This document shows, piece after piece, positions 7,488 to 16,409 of a stretch of DNA of 64,000 bases (the stretch's first letter is position 1; each line of letters begins with the position of its first letter). Both the position numbers and the translations under genes were made by a program. The notes under the pieces are model-generated. The model ran no database searches. It was given only the letters and a program-made list of their open reading frames with translations, and was not told the DNA's origin. The stretch is from Clostridia bacterium (GTDB lineage: Bacteria > Bacillota > Clostridia > Christensenellales > Aristaeellaceae): the NCBI GenBank assembly GCA_017524615.1, contig JAFXVJ010000028.1, positions 1 to 64,000 on the forward strand, given 5' to 3'.

Positions 7488-10400
7488 ATGCTATATCCCC
7501 GCAGTAAAGAAAAAACGCCGGATGCCGATCTGTTCCGGCATCCGACCGCCGAATATCGCGGCGCCCCTTTCTGGGCATGGAACTGCGATCTGGACGACGA
7601 CCTGCTTCGCAGCGAAATCGAGGTCATGCATCAGATGGGCATGGGCGGGTTTCATATGCACACCCGCAGCGGTATGAGCATCCGATACCTGTCCGACGAA
7701 TATATGGCCAAGGTCCGCCTCTGCGTGGAGGAGGCGCGGAAGCGCCATATGCTGGCCTGGCTGTACGACGAGGACAAGTGGCCCTCCGGGTTTGCCGGCG
7801 GGTATGTCACGGAAAAGGAACAAAACCGGCAGCGTTATCTGCTGTTTTCTCCCCGCCGGCCGGAGGATGAAAGCAGCCTGCTGGCCCGCTATGAAGTGGC
7901 CCTGGACAGCCGGGGATATCTTGCCTCCTACCGGCGGCTGAAAAAGGACGAGGAAGGCGGGACCTCCCTCTGGTACGCATCGGAGCAGCGCACGAAGCCC
8001 AGCGCCTGGTTTCATTTCAACGGGTATGTGGACACCATGAATCCCGCCGCCATCCGTGATTTCATCCATATAACCCACGACCGCTATCTGGAGGCGCTCG
8101 GCGAGGATATCGGCACCATCTGCCCGGCCATCTTCACGGATGAGCCGCAGATGACGCGCAAGACGACGCTCTCCCGCTCCGCCGATTTGCAGGACGTTAT
8201 TCTCCCCTGGACGCAGGACTTGGAGGAGAACTACCGCCGCACCTATGGCGAAAGCCTGCTGGATCATCTTCCGGAAGTGATCTGGGAATTGCCGCGCGGC
8301 ATTTCCCCGGTCCGCTACCGCTTCCACGACTATACCACGGAGCGGTTCGTTTCCGCCTTCTGCGACCAGATCGGCGCCTGGTGCCGCAGCCATGGGATCC
8401 TGATGACCGGCCACATGATGGACGAGGGCACCCTGGAAAGCCAGACCCGGTCCGTGGGCGAAGCGATGCGCGCATACCGCGCCTTCACGCTGCCCGGCGT
8501 GGATCAATTGTGCGATGGCCGCGAATTCGTGACCGTCAAGCAGGCCGCGTCCGCAGCCCATCAGCAAGACTGTCCGGGGGTCACCAGCGAACTGTACGGC
8601 GTAACCAACTGGGATTTCGATTTCAAAGGACACAAATTGCAGGGCGACTGGCAGGCGGCGCTGGGCGTTTCCGTGCGCGTCCATCACCTGTATTGGTGCT
8701 CCATGCACGGGGAATCCAAGCGCGATTATCCCGCTTCCATCGGCCATCAAAGCCCCTGGTGGAAGGAATACCCGCTGATTGAGGATCATTTCGCCCGGGT
8801 CAATACGCTGATGACCCGCGGCAAACCCCTGATCCGCATCGGCGTGATCCATCCCATCGAATCCTGCTGGATCGCTTACGGCCCCAACGACCTGACCGGG
8901 CTCAAACGCGCGGAGCTGGACCGGCGCTTCGCGGAGCTGACGGACTGGCTGATTCATGACACGCTGGATTTTGATTATATCTGCGAATCCACGCTGCCGT
9001 CCCTGTATCAGCCCGGAAGCGGCTTCCGGGTGGGTGAAATGGCCTATGACGCGGTGATCGTGCCTGCCTGCGAAACGCTCAGGCGTACCACGCTGGACAG
9101 GCTGCGCGCCTTCCGGGAATCGGGTGGACAGGTCATCTTTTTGGGCAGCGTTCCATCGTACGTGGACGCGCTTCCCTCCGGCGAGGTCCAGGCGTTCGCC
9201 AAGGAATGCGAATATCTTCCCTGGGACAGAAACCTGCTGAACCAGCGCCTGCTGCCGACGCGGGAAATCCGCATCCTGAACAGGCGCGGCGCTCCGGCGG
9301 AAGGGTTGGTCTGCGCTCTGCGCCGGGACGGAGAATGCCGCAACGCGTTTTTCGCCCATACCCAGCCCGCTGATCACCGCGCGCCTGACACATGCGAAGA
9401 ATACCGGCTGGAAATGAAGGGCTGCTGGGATGTGACGGTCTATGATACGATGACGGGAGAAATACGCCCGTATCCGGCGGAACACAGCGCGGACCGCACC
9501 GTGCTGACGTGGTCCTGCTGGGGGCAGGACAGCCTGCTCTTGCGCTTCTCTCCCGCGGCCTCCGATTCTGCGACGGAATCCCTGCGGGAAAACGCGCTCA
9601 ACGGCAGCTATGGCATCCGCATGGTGGAGGAGCTGTCCCCCGCTGCCGAACCGGCCTCCGAGCTTATTCTTCCTCCGCCGGAGGAGGCGATCCCGGAAGA
9701 GGACAACGTGCTGGTGCTGGATACCGCCCGGTGGCGCACGGACGGCGGCCCATGGCAGGACGAGGAGGACATGCTGCGCATCGGCGTCCTGGCGAAAGAA
9801 AAGCTGGGCATCTCCACGGCCTCGGTGTCGGGCGCCCAGCCCTGGGCGCTGCCGCCGGAAAAGGCGGAGCATCAGCTGACCCTGCGCCTGTCGTTCTGTT
9901 CGGACATCAGCCTGCCTTCCGCGCGGCTGGCGCTGGAGGATGCCGATCAGTCCGATATCCTGTTCAATGGCGTTCCCCTGGACAGGACGCCCGCGGGTTT
10001 CTTCACGGATCAGTCCATCGCCTGCTTCCGGGTGGGGCCCATCCTCGCGGGGGAAAACACCGTGGAGATCACCAAGCCCATCGCCGCTTCCGTATCCGTT
10101 GAGAACGTGTTCCTGCTGGGGGCGTTCGGCGTCCGGGTTACGGGCGCGGACAAACGGATCATTCCCGCGCCGCGGACGCTGGCCTACGGCGACTGGACCA
10201 GCCAGGGCTTCCCCTTTTATTCCGGAAAAATGACCTATCGCTGGCATTTGAAGGGCGGACGGAGCCTGCGGCTGCGGCTGGGGCGCTTCTCCGCGCCCTG
10301 CGTAACGGCGGAGCTGGACGGAAAGCGCATCGCGAATTTGTCCCTTTCGCCGTCGGAAGCCGATCTCGGGTTCCTCCCGGAAGGAGAACATACGCTGGAA

Positions 10401-10598
10401 TTGTCCGTATACCCCAGCCGCATCAATTCCTTCGGCGCCCTGCATCTCAACGACCGCTCTGTCATCTGGTACGGCCCCGCGGCCTGGCGAAGCGCCGGCA
10501 TGCGCTGGACGCGCTGCTATATCCTGACCCCTACCGGGCTGCTGAGCGAACCGCATCTGTTTGAATACGGGAAAAACGTATCGTTCACTACAGGCTGA
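7488..10598 (+). CDS. Large GH106-like glycosyl hydrolase
   Basis: The 1036-residue protein lacks a signal peptide. The N-terminus has the family pattern A-P-F-W-A-W-N followed by M-G-M-G-G-F-H-M-H-T-R-S-G, then W-L-Y-D-E-D-K-W-P-S-G, which resembles proteins placed near GH106 alpha-L-rhamnosidases. An I-F-T-D-E-P-Q segment near residue 220 offers candidate acidic residues. The C-terminal 250 residues look like jelly-roll carbohydrate-binding domains. The true substrate is open: rhamnosidase activity is known only for some GH106 members. The ATG at 7488 is chosen because AAGGAGGG precedes it, although the frame opens at 7464. It is the last gene of the operon, and its 3' end overlaps a convergent GH38-type gene by 11 bp. 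Confidence 0.75.
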   Translation: MLYPRSKEKTPDADLFRHPTAEYRGAPFWAWNCDLDDDLLRSEIEVMHQMGMGGFHMHTRSGMSIRYLSDEYMAKVRLCVEEARKRHMLAWLYDEDKWPSGFAGGYVTEKEQNRQRYLLFSPRRPEDESSLLARYEVALDSRGYLASYRRLKKDEEGGTSLWYASEQRTKPSAWFHFNGYVDTMNPAAIRDFIHITHDRYLEALGEDIGTICPAIFTDEPQMTRKTTLSRSADLQDVILPWTQDLEENYRRTYGESLLDHLPEVIWELPRGISPVRYRFHDYTTERFVSAFCDQIGAWCRSHGILMTGHMMDEGTLESQTRSVGEAMRAYRAFTLPGVDQLCDGREFVTVKQAASAAHQQDCPGVTSELYGVTNWDFDFKGHKLQGDWQAALGVSVRVHHLYWCSMHGESKRDYPASIGHQSPWWKEYPLIEDHFARVNTLMTRGKPLIRIGVIHPIESCWIAYGPNDLTGLKRAELDRRFAELTDWLIHDTLDFDYICESTLPSLYQPGSGFRVGEMAYDAVIVPACETLRRTTLDRLRAFRESGGQVIFLGSVPSYVDALPSGEVQAFAKECEYLPWDRNLLNQRLLPTREIRILNRRGAPAEGLVCALRRDGECRNAFFAHTQPADHRAPDTCEEYRLEMKGCWDVTVYDTMTGEIRPYPAEHSADRTVLTWSCWGQDSLLLRFSPAASDSATESLRENALNGSYGIRMVEELSPAAEPASELILPPPEEAIPEEDNVLVLDTARWRTDGGPWQDEEDMLRIGVLAKEKLGISTASVSGAQPWALPPEKAEHQLTLRLSFCSDISLPSARLALEDADQSDILFNGVPLDRTPAGFFTDQSIACFRVGPILAGENTVEITKPIAASVSVENVFLLGAFGVRVTGADKRIIPAPRTLAYGDWTSQGFPFYSGKMTYRWHLKGGRSLRLRLGRFSAPCVTAELDGKRIANLSLSPSEADLGFLPEGEHTLELSVYPSRINSFGALHLNDRSVIWYGPAAWRSAGMRWTRCYILTPTGLLSEPHLFEYGKNVSFTTG

Positions 10599-13044
10599 GC
10601 ACCGGCCATCCGGTGTTCTCGGCGGCGCATTTTTGCAGCTGCTTTCGGGGATCATCCGGCGGCAACACCGTGAGGGAATAACGGAATTCGTGCCAGCCGC
10701 CCAGATCGACGGCGAAATTCGTTTCCCAGAAATTGTTCATCATCCGGCTGACGATGACCGCGCGGTTCAGCTCCGTATCGTGCCCGTCGCACAGCGTGAC
10801 GGGCCCTGGGACGCCCTCGCCAAAGGAAACCAGCGGCACATCCGGCGATCCGATGACCAGATCGAATTTCCGTCCCCGGCGAAGGATCCCGTTCTGCAGG
10901 CACCAGAACTCCTTGCAGGTTCCCAGCAGCTGGTCGATCCCGGGACGCATCACGCAGCCGGTTTTGTCGATCCACGTTTCGTTATCGCCGTCTGTCACAA
11001 AAGGCAGCATCGCAAGGATCCCCTCTGCGTCCGGGCAGCTTTTCTTCCGGATGCGGAGAACCGCGTCGATGCGCGGCATCAGGCGCCATACCTTCAGATC
11101 CAGCGTGCATTCGTCCGTGCCCTCCAGACTGTACACGACGCGCAGCGTCGCCGACGCTTCGCCCTGGTCCGCCACGGCAAAGCGCACAGGCCGGGCAGGG
11201 CAGCGCCTGGTGTTGATGGTTTGCCGGCTGCGGCCCATACGCCGGCGGGAAGCCGTCTGCGGGCCGGAAGCCGGCGTCACTTCGTACACGCAAGAAAAAG
11301 TGCCATAGGGGCTGGAGGGATCCACAAGCTCCGTGCCCGTGTCCCTGTAAACAATGGATCCGATCCCCTTCCGCGCGTCCGTACGGACCGTAAAGAACCG
11401 GCTTTCGATACAGGACGGCGTCGTCAGATCCGGGATCTCCGCCAGGTCTTTCACCGCGTCCGCGCACATCCAGGCCGTATGGGGCGGCATTTCCCGGCCC
11501 GCTTCCCGGTACGACAGCTGGAGATCCCTGCTTTCGCCCGGGTTCAGCGTCAGCGCCGTTTCCGCCAGCCGCCCCCGGGGACCCGGGCCCGTCTGCGTGG
11601 GCAGGTTCTCTCCCGTGCCCAGATCGGACAGGGAAAGAGGATCCTCCCTCTGCGCGCAGCCCATGGGATATTCCCACCCCAGCAGAGGAACGGCGACCGG
11701 CGCCGTCATCGGGAAGGGATATGGATTCAGTACGCGGAAGCGCAGGGAACGGTCCGGATAAATTGCCCGGCTGCCCAGCCTTTCCAGAATGCCGTCCAGC
11801 ATCGCGCCCGCCTCGGTATGGGCGTTCACCGCGTACGCCGTCTTTTTCAGCCCCATCTCCGTTACCAACGGCTTGTAAGGGTCGGACACGGACGCGGAAT
11901 GGCCCCATGTGTGCTCGGCGTAGAGCATCATATTCCGGCCGGACTGACGCCACAGCGCCATGTCCGTATATTTTTTCCCGGGGTCCAGCAGCGCAGCCAG
12001 GTTCCTCTTCCGCTGCGCCTCCCGGTAGATTTTGACCGCGTCCGACGTGGAAGCGATCCCATCCGCCCACCAGTCCGTAAAATCGCCGCTGTATTCCGGG
12101 ATGTCCGGACAGGAAGCCTCCAGCTTTTCAAAGAAAGCGTCCAGGGTGGTCATTTCCAGGCTCACGCTGCCCTCCAGCAGCGCGTTCAGCCGGTTCACCC
12201 GTTCCGCCACCCGCCCGTTGGGAGGGGAGTTGTCCGATAGGATGCCGCTGACAAACACGGGCACAAACGGAAGCGGCCAGCTGGATTCCTCCAGCCCGGC
12301 CAAATAGCGGGTGATCCGCCTGCACGCCAGGTCCGTCTCTTCCCGCTCGGTGCATTCCGCGCTCGTGGAAAAGCGCTTCCCGCTCTCGATTTCCCGGAGC
12401 AGATCGTCGTTGAGCATGAAGGAGGACGTGCCGTGAGGGCACAGCCCCAGCACATGCCCCCAATGGTAATGCTCGCCCACAAAGGTCAGCACGCTGCCTC
12501 CCTCCGGGCCGCGCCAGCGGAAAAACGCCGGATTGCGGTGCAGGGGGTACATGCCGTGGTGCGTGTGCAGGGCCGAGTAAAAATATTTTACACCGACGGC
12601 GGAGAGGGCGTCGGGCAGCGCCGGGGAATAGCCGTTCACGTCCGCCGTCATGGCGCTTTTCATTGCCAGGCCAGCGCTGTCCGCCCATGTCCGGGCTGCC
12701 TGCAGATGCTCGTTCAGCACCGTTTCATCGATCAGATCGGTCAGGTTCAGATAAGAGGCGGACAGGCCGATCCGCCCGGCGCGGGCAAAGCGGATCAGGT
12801 CCGCCCTGTCCGTTTCGGACGCGCCGCGCAGAAAGTTTTCGATCTGCCAGAAATTTTCGCACTGCCAGCGAAAGCCGCGCTGCTCCTCCGCCGCGCCCGC
12901 GTCGATCCGGCGCAGGATATCCAGCGCCTGCCGCAGGAAATCCGCGTGCTGACGGCAGATCATTTCCTGCCTGTCCGTGTAGCCGATATCCGTATGGGAA
13001 TGATGCAGCACCAGGATCTGCCACTTTCTTTTCAGCGTCTGCAT
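10588..13044 (-). CDS. GH38-type glycosidase, divergent subgroup
   Basis: The 818-residue protein starts almost directly with the metal-binding strand: H17-T-D19 in H-H-S-H-T-D-I-G-Y-T. D135 in T-A-D-V-N-G-Y-S is the best nucleophile candidate. The fold order fits the GH38 N-terminal (beta/alpha)7 domain followed by beta-sandwich domains, but it lacks the long N-terminal domain of its neighbours and has only weak GH38 motifs. Substrate specificity may therefore differ from simple alpha-mannoside. The frame opens with a TTG at 13065, but GGAGGAGG lies just ahead of the ATG at 13044. It is the last gene of the leftward unit, 34 bp after a second GH38 gene. Confidence 0.8.
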   Translation of the reverse strand: MQTLKRKWQILVLHHSHTDIGYTDRQEMICRQHADFLRQALDILRRIDAGAAEEQRGFRWQCENFWQIENFLRGASETDRADLIRFARAGRIGLSASYLNLTDLIDETVLNEHLQAARTWADSAGLAMKSAMTADVNGYSPALPDALSAVGVKYFYSALHTHHGMYPLHRNPAFFRWRGPEGGSVLTFVGEHYHWGHVLGLCPHGTSSFMLNDDLLREIESGKRFSTSAECTEREETDLACRRITRYLAGLEESSWPLPFVPVFVSGILSDNSPPNGRVAERVNRLNALLEGSVSLEMTTLDAFFEKLEASCPDIPEYSGDFTDWWADGIASTSDAVKIYREAQRKRNLAALLDPGKKYTDMALWRQSGRNMMLYAEHTWGHSASVSDPYKPLVTEMGLKKTAYAVNAHTEAGAMLDGILERLGSRAIYPDRSLRFRVLNPYPFPMTAPVAVPLLGWEYPMGCAQREDPLSLSDLGTGENLPTQTGPGPRGRLAETALTLNPGESRDLQLSYREAGREMPPHTAWMCADAVKDLAEIPDLTTPSCIESRFFTVRTDARKGIGSIVYRDTGTELVDPSSPYGTFSCVYEVTPASGPQTASRRRMGRSRQTINTRRCPARPVRFAVADQGEASATLRVVYSLEGTDECTLDLKVWRLMPRIDAVLRIRKKSCPDAEGILAMLPFVTDGDNETWIDKTGCVMRPGIDQLLGTCKEFWCLQNGILRRGRKFDLVIGSPDVPLVSFGEGVPGPVTLCDGHDTELNRAVIVSRMMNNFWETNFAVDLGGWHEFRYSLTVLPPDDPRKQLQKCAAENTGWPVLSL

Positions 13045-13078
13045 CCCGATTATCCTCCTCCCCAATTGCCCGCCCCGG

Positions 13079-16054
13079 TCACTGCAGCCATGCGCGTATC
13101 CGGGCGGGATCCACGCACAGCGTCAGCATCTCGAAGGGGCCGTACGAAACCGTGTCGGTCTCTTTTTCTTCGTCCTCCAGCAGGTTGGCCCGTGTGACCG
13201 GGAAGGGGAAGCGGATCTCTCCCCTGCGCCCGTCCTGCTCCGTCAGCCGCAGGATCAGCTTTTTGCCATCCTCGGACTGCTTGAGGCTCTGCAGAAACAG
13301 GGATCCCATTTCCGGCAGCGCCAGCGAGGGCAGATCCGCCTTCATAAGCGGCGTGTTGTACTCCAGCGCCATTCGGTTGATCCCGTCTTCCTGTGCGGTC
13401 CTCTCGTGGGGAACGATCAGGTAAGCGAAGGCGTGCTCCCCCCGGTCAGAAAGAAGATCCGGGCGGCAGGTCGCCCTGAGCAGGCTGAGAGAAATGACGT
13501 TTTCCCACAGCCCCACGCCGTATTTCCCATCGTTAATGATCGCCACGCCCCCGCCGGTTTCGCTCAGATCACACCATTTGTGCTGGCATACCTCATACCG
13601 CGCCTGCTGCCAGGAGGTGTTCCGGGCGGTCTCCCGGACGATATAGCCCGCGCCGGTGTCACACTGCGCGAAGGGCGCGCGCACGGCGCAGGCAAACTCC
13701 GCCTTCGCCAGTACGTGATCCTCCCGCCAGTCGACCAGATATTCCGCTTCGATGATCCCCCGGCCCCGGAAAAAGCGCAGGGTGCGGACGAAACGGCTTT
13801 TTTCTGTTTTCAGCGTGCACGTAAAGGCTGCGGTTTCCCCGTTCCTGTACGCTTCCCTGACCGGCCGATCCACTTCCACCGGCAGCTCCGTTTCCCGGTA
13901 GGTGGGCAGAATGTCCCACGCGTCGTAGTTGCCGGGCACATCCCGGAACAGGCGCAGACGGTTGAATCCACCCTGGGTGTATTCCCGTCCCTTCCCATCC
14001 TTCAGGCTTTCTATGCTGCCGTCCGGGGCAATCACGGCGCTCAGCCTGTCCGTGCGGACGCGGATCCTTTCCCCGGGCAGCATTTCCACGCAGATCCAGC
14101 CCGGATCCGTCCCGCCGGGCCGCTCCGTGATTTTGCTCAGCGCGGGCATGTCGCCCCTCACAAACCTGCCGGCCACGCCCAGACGTGTTTCGGCACCCGC
14201 CGCGTCGGGAACAAAGGCCGGGAGCGTTCTGGCAAAGCTCAGCGTGTTGTACAGCACGCCCGCGTCCGGGCCGGTCAGCGCAGCGCAGTTCTTGCGGATC
14301 TGCGCATAATCCGCCATGGCGTCCTCGAACACGGGGCGGATATGGCTGCCGGGCAGGATATCGTGGAACTGATTGACGAGGAGCGTTTTCCAGGCTTTGC
14401 GCAGCGTTTCCGCCGGATACGGCGCGCCCTGCAGCCAGCGCAGCGCGCAGCAGAGCTCCGCGTCCCGCAGCAGGATCTCCAGCTGCCGGTTGTTTCTCTT
14501 CAGATCCGCCTTGGTGGTAAAGGTGCCCCGGTGCATTTCCAGATACAGCTCCCCGTCCCATACGCTCAGGCGCTTGTTTTCGTTCAGGTTTTCCTCCAGA
14601 TACGCCTGCCCGCCGGTGACGGTGATTTCCGGCATGGCGGAAACCTGTCCCAGCCGGCCGACCGTCTGCATCATCTCTTCCGTCACGCCGCTTCCGCCGT
14701 CCCCGTACCCATACATGCAAAGCGTCGCCGCGCCGGAATTCTTGTCCTGGTAAGCGTTCCAGTTCTGCATGATCTCGGTGGGCGTCGCCGCCGTGATGAA
14801 ATGGGTGGGCGGTACGCAGGCATAGACCTCGCTGCCGTCCAGCCCCCGCCAGATAAAGCTGTTGTGGGGAAAACGGTTGGTGTCGTTCCAGGTGGACATC
14901 TTGTTCGACACATAATAGCGGATGCCGCTCTTGCGCAGGATCTGGGGCAGAATGGCGCTGGTGCCGAACACGTCCGGCAGCCAGCAGTTGCCGCAGATCT
15001 TTCCGAACTTTTCACGGAAATACCTTTGCCCGTACAGGAACTGCCTCGTCAGGCTTTCGGCGGAGGGAATATTGCAGTCCGACTCGACATACATGCCGCC
15101 TGCCGGTTCAAACTGCCCGCTTTTCACCTTTTCCCGGACGCGGGCAAACAGATCCGGATAATATTCTTCCAGCGTTTCAAACAGATAAGCCTGCGTATGT
15201 GTATATTTCAGCGCCGGGTACCGGTCCATCAGCTCCAGCTGGATCAGACAGGTGCGGGCGTTTTTCTGGATCGCGTGCTTCCGCTGCCAGTAATAGGCGA
15301 TGTCCAGATGGCTGTGCGCCACCAGGGCGACGGAGCCCGATCCGCGGTACAGGTGATTGGCGTACAGTTCACGGGCAATGTATTCCCGCGCTTCCCGCAT
15401 GCCCGCGCCGGTGTTCCAGTCCACCAGGTTCAGCGCGTGATACAGCCGGTCGGACACCAGCGCGCAGTAATCCTCGTCAAATTCGCCGCCCGTCAGGATA
15501 TTGTAGAAAAGCATCGCATCCTGATAAAGCGCGGAAGCCTCCTCGTCCGGAAGAACAAAAAAGGCGCCCTGGAATACCTGGCGGCAGCCCTTGAAGCGCA
15601 TGGTGTCCTCATTCCGGTCGTCATCCGGCTTGGAGCGGTTATATCCCTCGATATCAAAAACATAGCGCCCCCCCTCCGCAGGCGGAAGCGTCATGGTTTC
15701 CCGATTGGGATCAATGCCCCCGTGCAGGCGTCCGTTCACCCTTACCAGCATCTCCCCCGCTGTGGTGAGCCTGAGACGCAGGCCGTTTGCCCCGTCCATG
15801 CCGCGAGGCGCAGCGGCCTCCGCGTGGAGGAACGCGGTCCCGTCCGGGGTAAAGTATTCGTCTCCCTGATGAAGCGGCCGGGGCTCCGCGTCATACATCA
15901 CATAGCTGTTATCGCCCGTCTGCCGGCCCTCGCGCACCGTCCAGCCGGTAATTTCCCATTCCTGGGCGATCAGCCTTTTTTTCAGCCAGCCGATACGCAC
16001 CCGGGTCCACTCATCCGGAAGCATGGATCGGCGGATGACTTTCACATGCGCCAT
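13079..16054 (-). CDS. Alpha-mannosidase, glycoside hydrolase family 38
   Basis: The 991-residue protein has canonical GH38 features. The metal site is H249-L-D251 in V-A-H-S-H-L-D-I-A, and the nucleophile is D361 in W-L-P-D-V-F-G-T-S. NQFHDILPGS near residue 575 closely matches the mannosidase at 4300-7389. There is no signal peptide, so it acts in the cytoplasm on imported glycans. The ribosome binding site GGAGAAAG lies inside the end of the upstream NifU-like gene, with a 9-nt gap between the genes, suggesting translational coupling. Two different mannosidases on opposite sides of the locus suggest different linkages or stages. The motifs are intact. Confidence 0.92.
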   Translation of the reverse strand: MAHVKVIRRSMLPDEWTRVRIGWLKKRLIAQEWEITGWTVREGRQTGDNSYVMYDAEPRPLHQGDEYFTPDGTAFLHAEAAAPRGMDGANGLRLRLTTAGEMLVRVNGRLHGGIDPNRETMTLPPAEGGRYVFDIEGYNRSKPDDDRNEDTMRFKGCRQVFQGAFFVLPDEEASALYQDAMLFYNILTGGEFDEDYCALVSDRLYHALNLVDWNTGAGMREAREYIARELYANHLYRGSGSVALVAHSHLDIAYYWQRKHAIQKNARTCLIQLELMDRYPALKYTHTQAYLFETLEEYYPDLFARVREKVKSGQFEPAGGMYVESDCNIPSAESLTRQFLYGQRYFREKFGKICGNCWLPDVFGTSAILPQILRKSGIRYYVSNKMSTWNDTNRFPHNSFIWRGLDGSEVYACVPPTHFITAATPTEIMQNWNAYQDKNSGAATLCMYGYGDGGSGVTEEMMQTVGRLGQVSAMPEITVTGGQAYLEENLNENKRLSVWDGELYLEMHRGTFTTKADLKRNNRQLEILLRDAELCCALRWLQGAPYPAETLRKAWKTLLVNQFHDILPGSHIRPVFEDAMADYAQIRKNCAALTGPDAGVLYNTLSFARTLPAFVPDAAGAETRLGVAGRFVRGDMPALSKITERPGGTDPGWICVEMLPGERIRVRTDRLSAVIAPDGSIESLKDGKGREYTQGGFNRLRLFRDVPGNYDAWDILPTYRETELPVEVDRPVREAYRNGETAAFTCTLKTEKSRFVRTLRFFRGRGIIEAEYLVDWREDHVLAKAEFACAVRAPFAQCDTGAGYIVRETARNTSWQQARYEVCQHKWCDLSETGGGVAIINDGKYGVGLWENVISLSLLRATCRPDLLSDRGEHAFAYLIVPHERTAQEDGINRMALEYNTPLMKADLPSLALPEMGSLFLQSLKQSEDGKKLILRLTEQDGRRGEIRFPFPVTRANLLEDEEKETDTVSYGPFEMLTLCVDPARIRAWLQ

Positions 16055-16063
16055 TTTTTTCGC

Positions 16064-16300
16064 TCACTTTCTCCACAGAAACGGTTCCCGCTTCGCCAAA
16101 AAGCGAATGTCTATATCCAGTTCCTGCTTTGCTTTCATCTGCGCCCATCGAAGGCATCTGTCCAGCGCCGCGCAGTGCGCGCACTCGCCCCTGGCGGTCA
16201 CATCCACCGTTCCGCCGTCGATGGCCGTCCATTCCAGCCAGCCGCCGTCCGCCCTTACGCGGGAAGCGATCTCACGCTCAAACCATGCTTTCACTTCCAT
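16064..16300 (-). CDS. NifU-like mini-protein
   Basis: The 78-residue protein has the NifU C-terminal-domain pattern: an acidic/basic first helix, the A-D-G-G motif near residue 17, a G-x-V-x-V strand and a C-x-x-C pair (C-A-H-C) near residues 40-43, followed by a helix with one more Cys. NifU-type domains hold or pass Fe-S clusters. AGAGGA lies 5 nt ahead of the ATG. It stands between the ABC sugar-binding gene and a mannosidase gene, which is an unusual place for Fe-S maturation. It may serve the radical enzymes of the same locus, but that is inference. Confidence 0.65.
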   Translation of the reverse strand: MEVKAWFEREIASRVRADGGWLEWTAIDGGTVDVTARGECAHCAALDRCLRWAQMKAKQELDIDIRFLAKREPFLWRK

Positions 16301-16362
16301 CGGGGTCCTCTTTCCTCCGGATCGATAGTCCGGCGCGGTCCCGGAGTTTTCCGCTGTGAAGA

Positions 16363-16391
16363 GGGGCTGCCGCGAAAAACGCGGCAGCCCC
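16363..16391 (-). terminator. Strong stem-loop after the sugar-binding protein gene
   Basis: Two perfect 12-bp arms (GGGGCTGCCGCG and its complement) enclose a 5-nt loop, directly downstream of the substrate-binding protein gene on the minus strand. CTCTTC follows rather than a pure T run, so it may be a partial terminator or a 3'-end stabiliser before the NifU-like and mannosidase genes. Confidence 0.55.
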
Positions 16392-16409
16392 CGGCGTCAT
16401 GTGTTGTCG

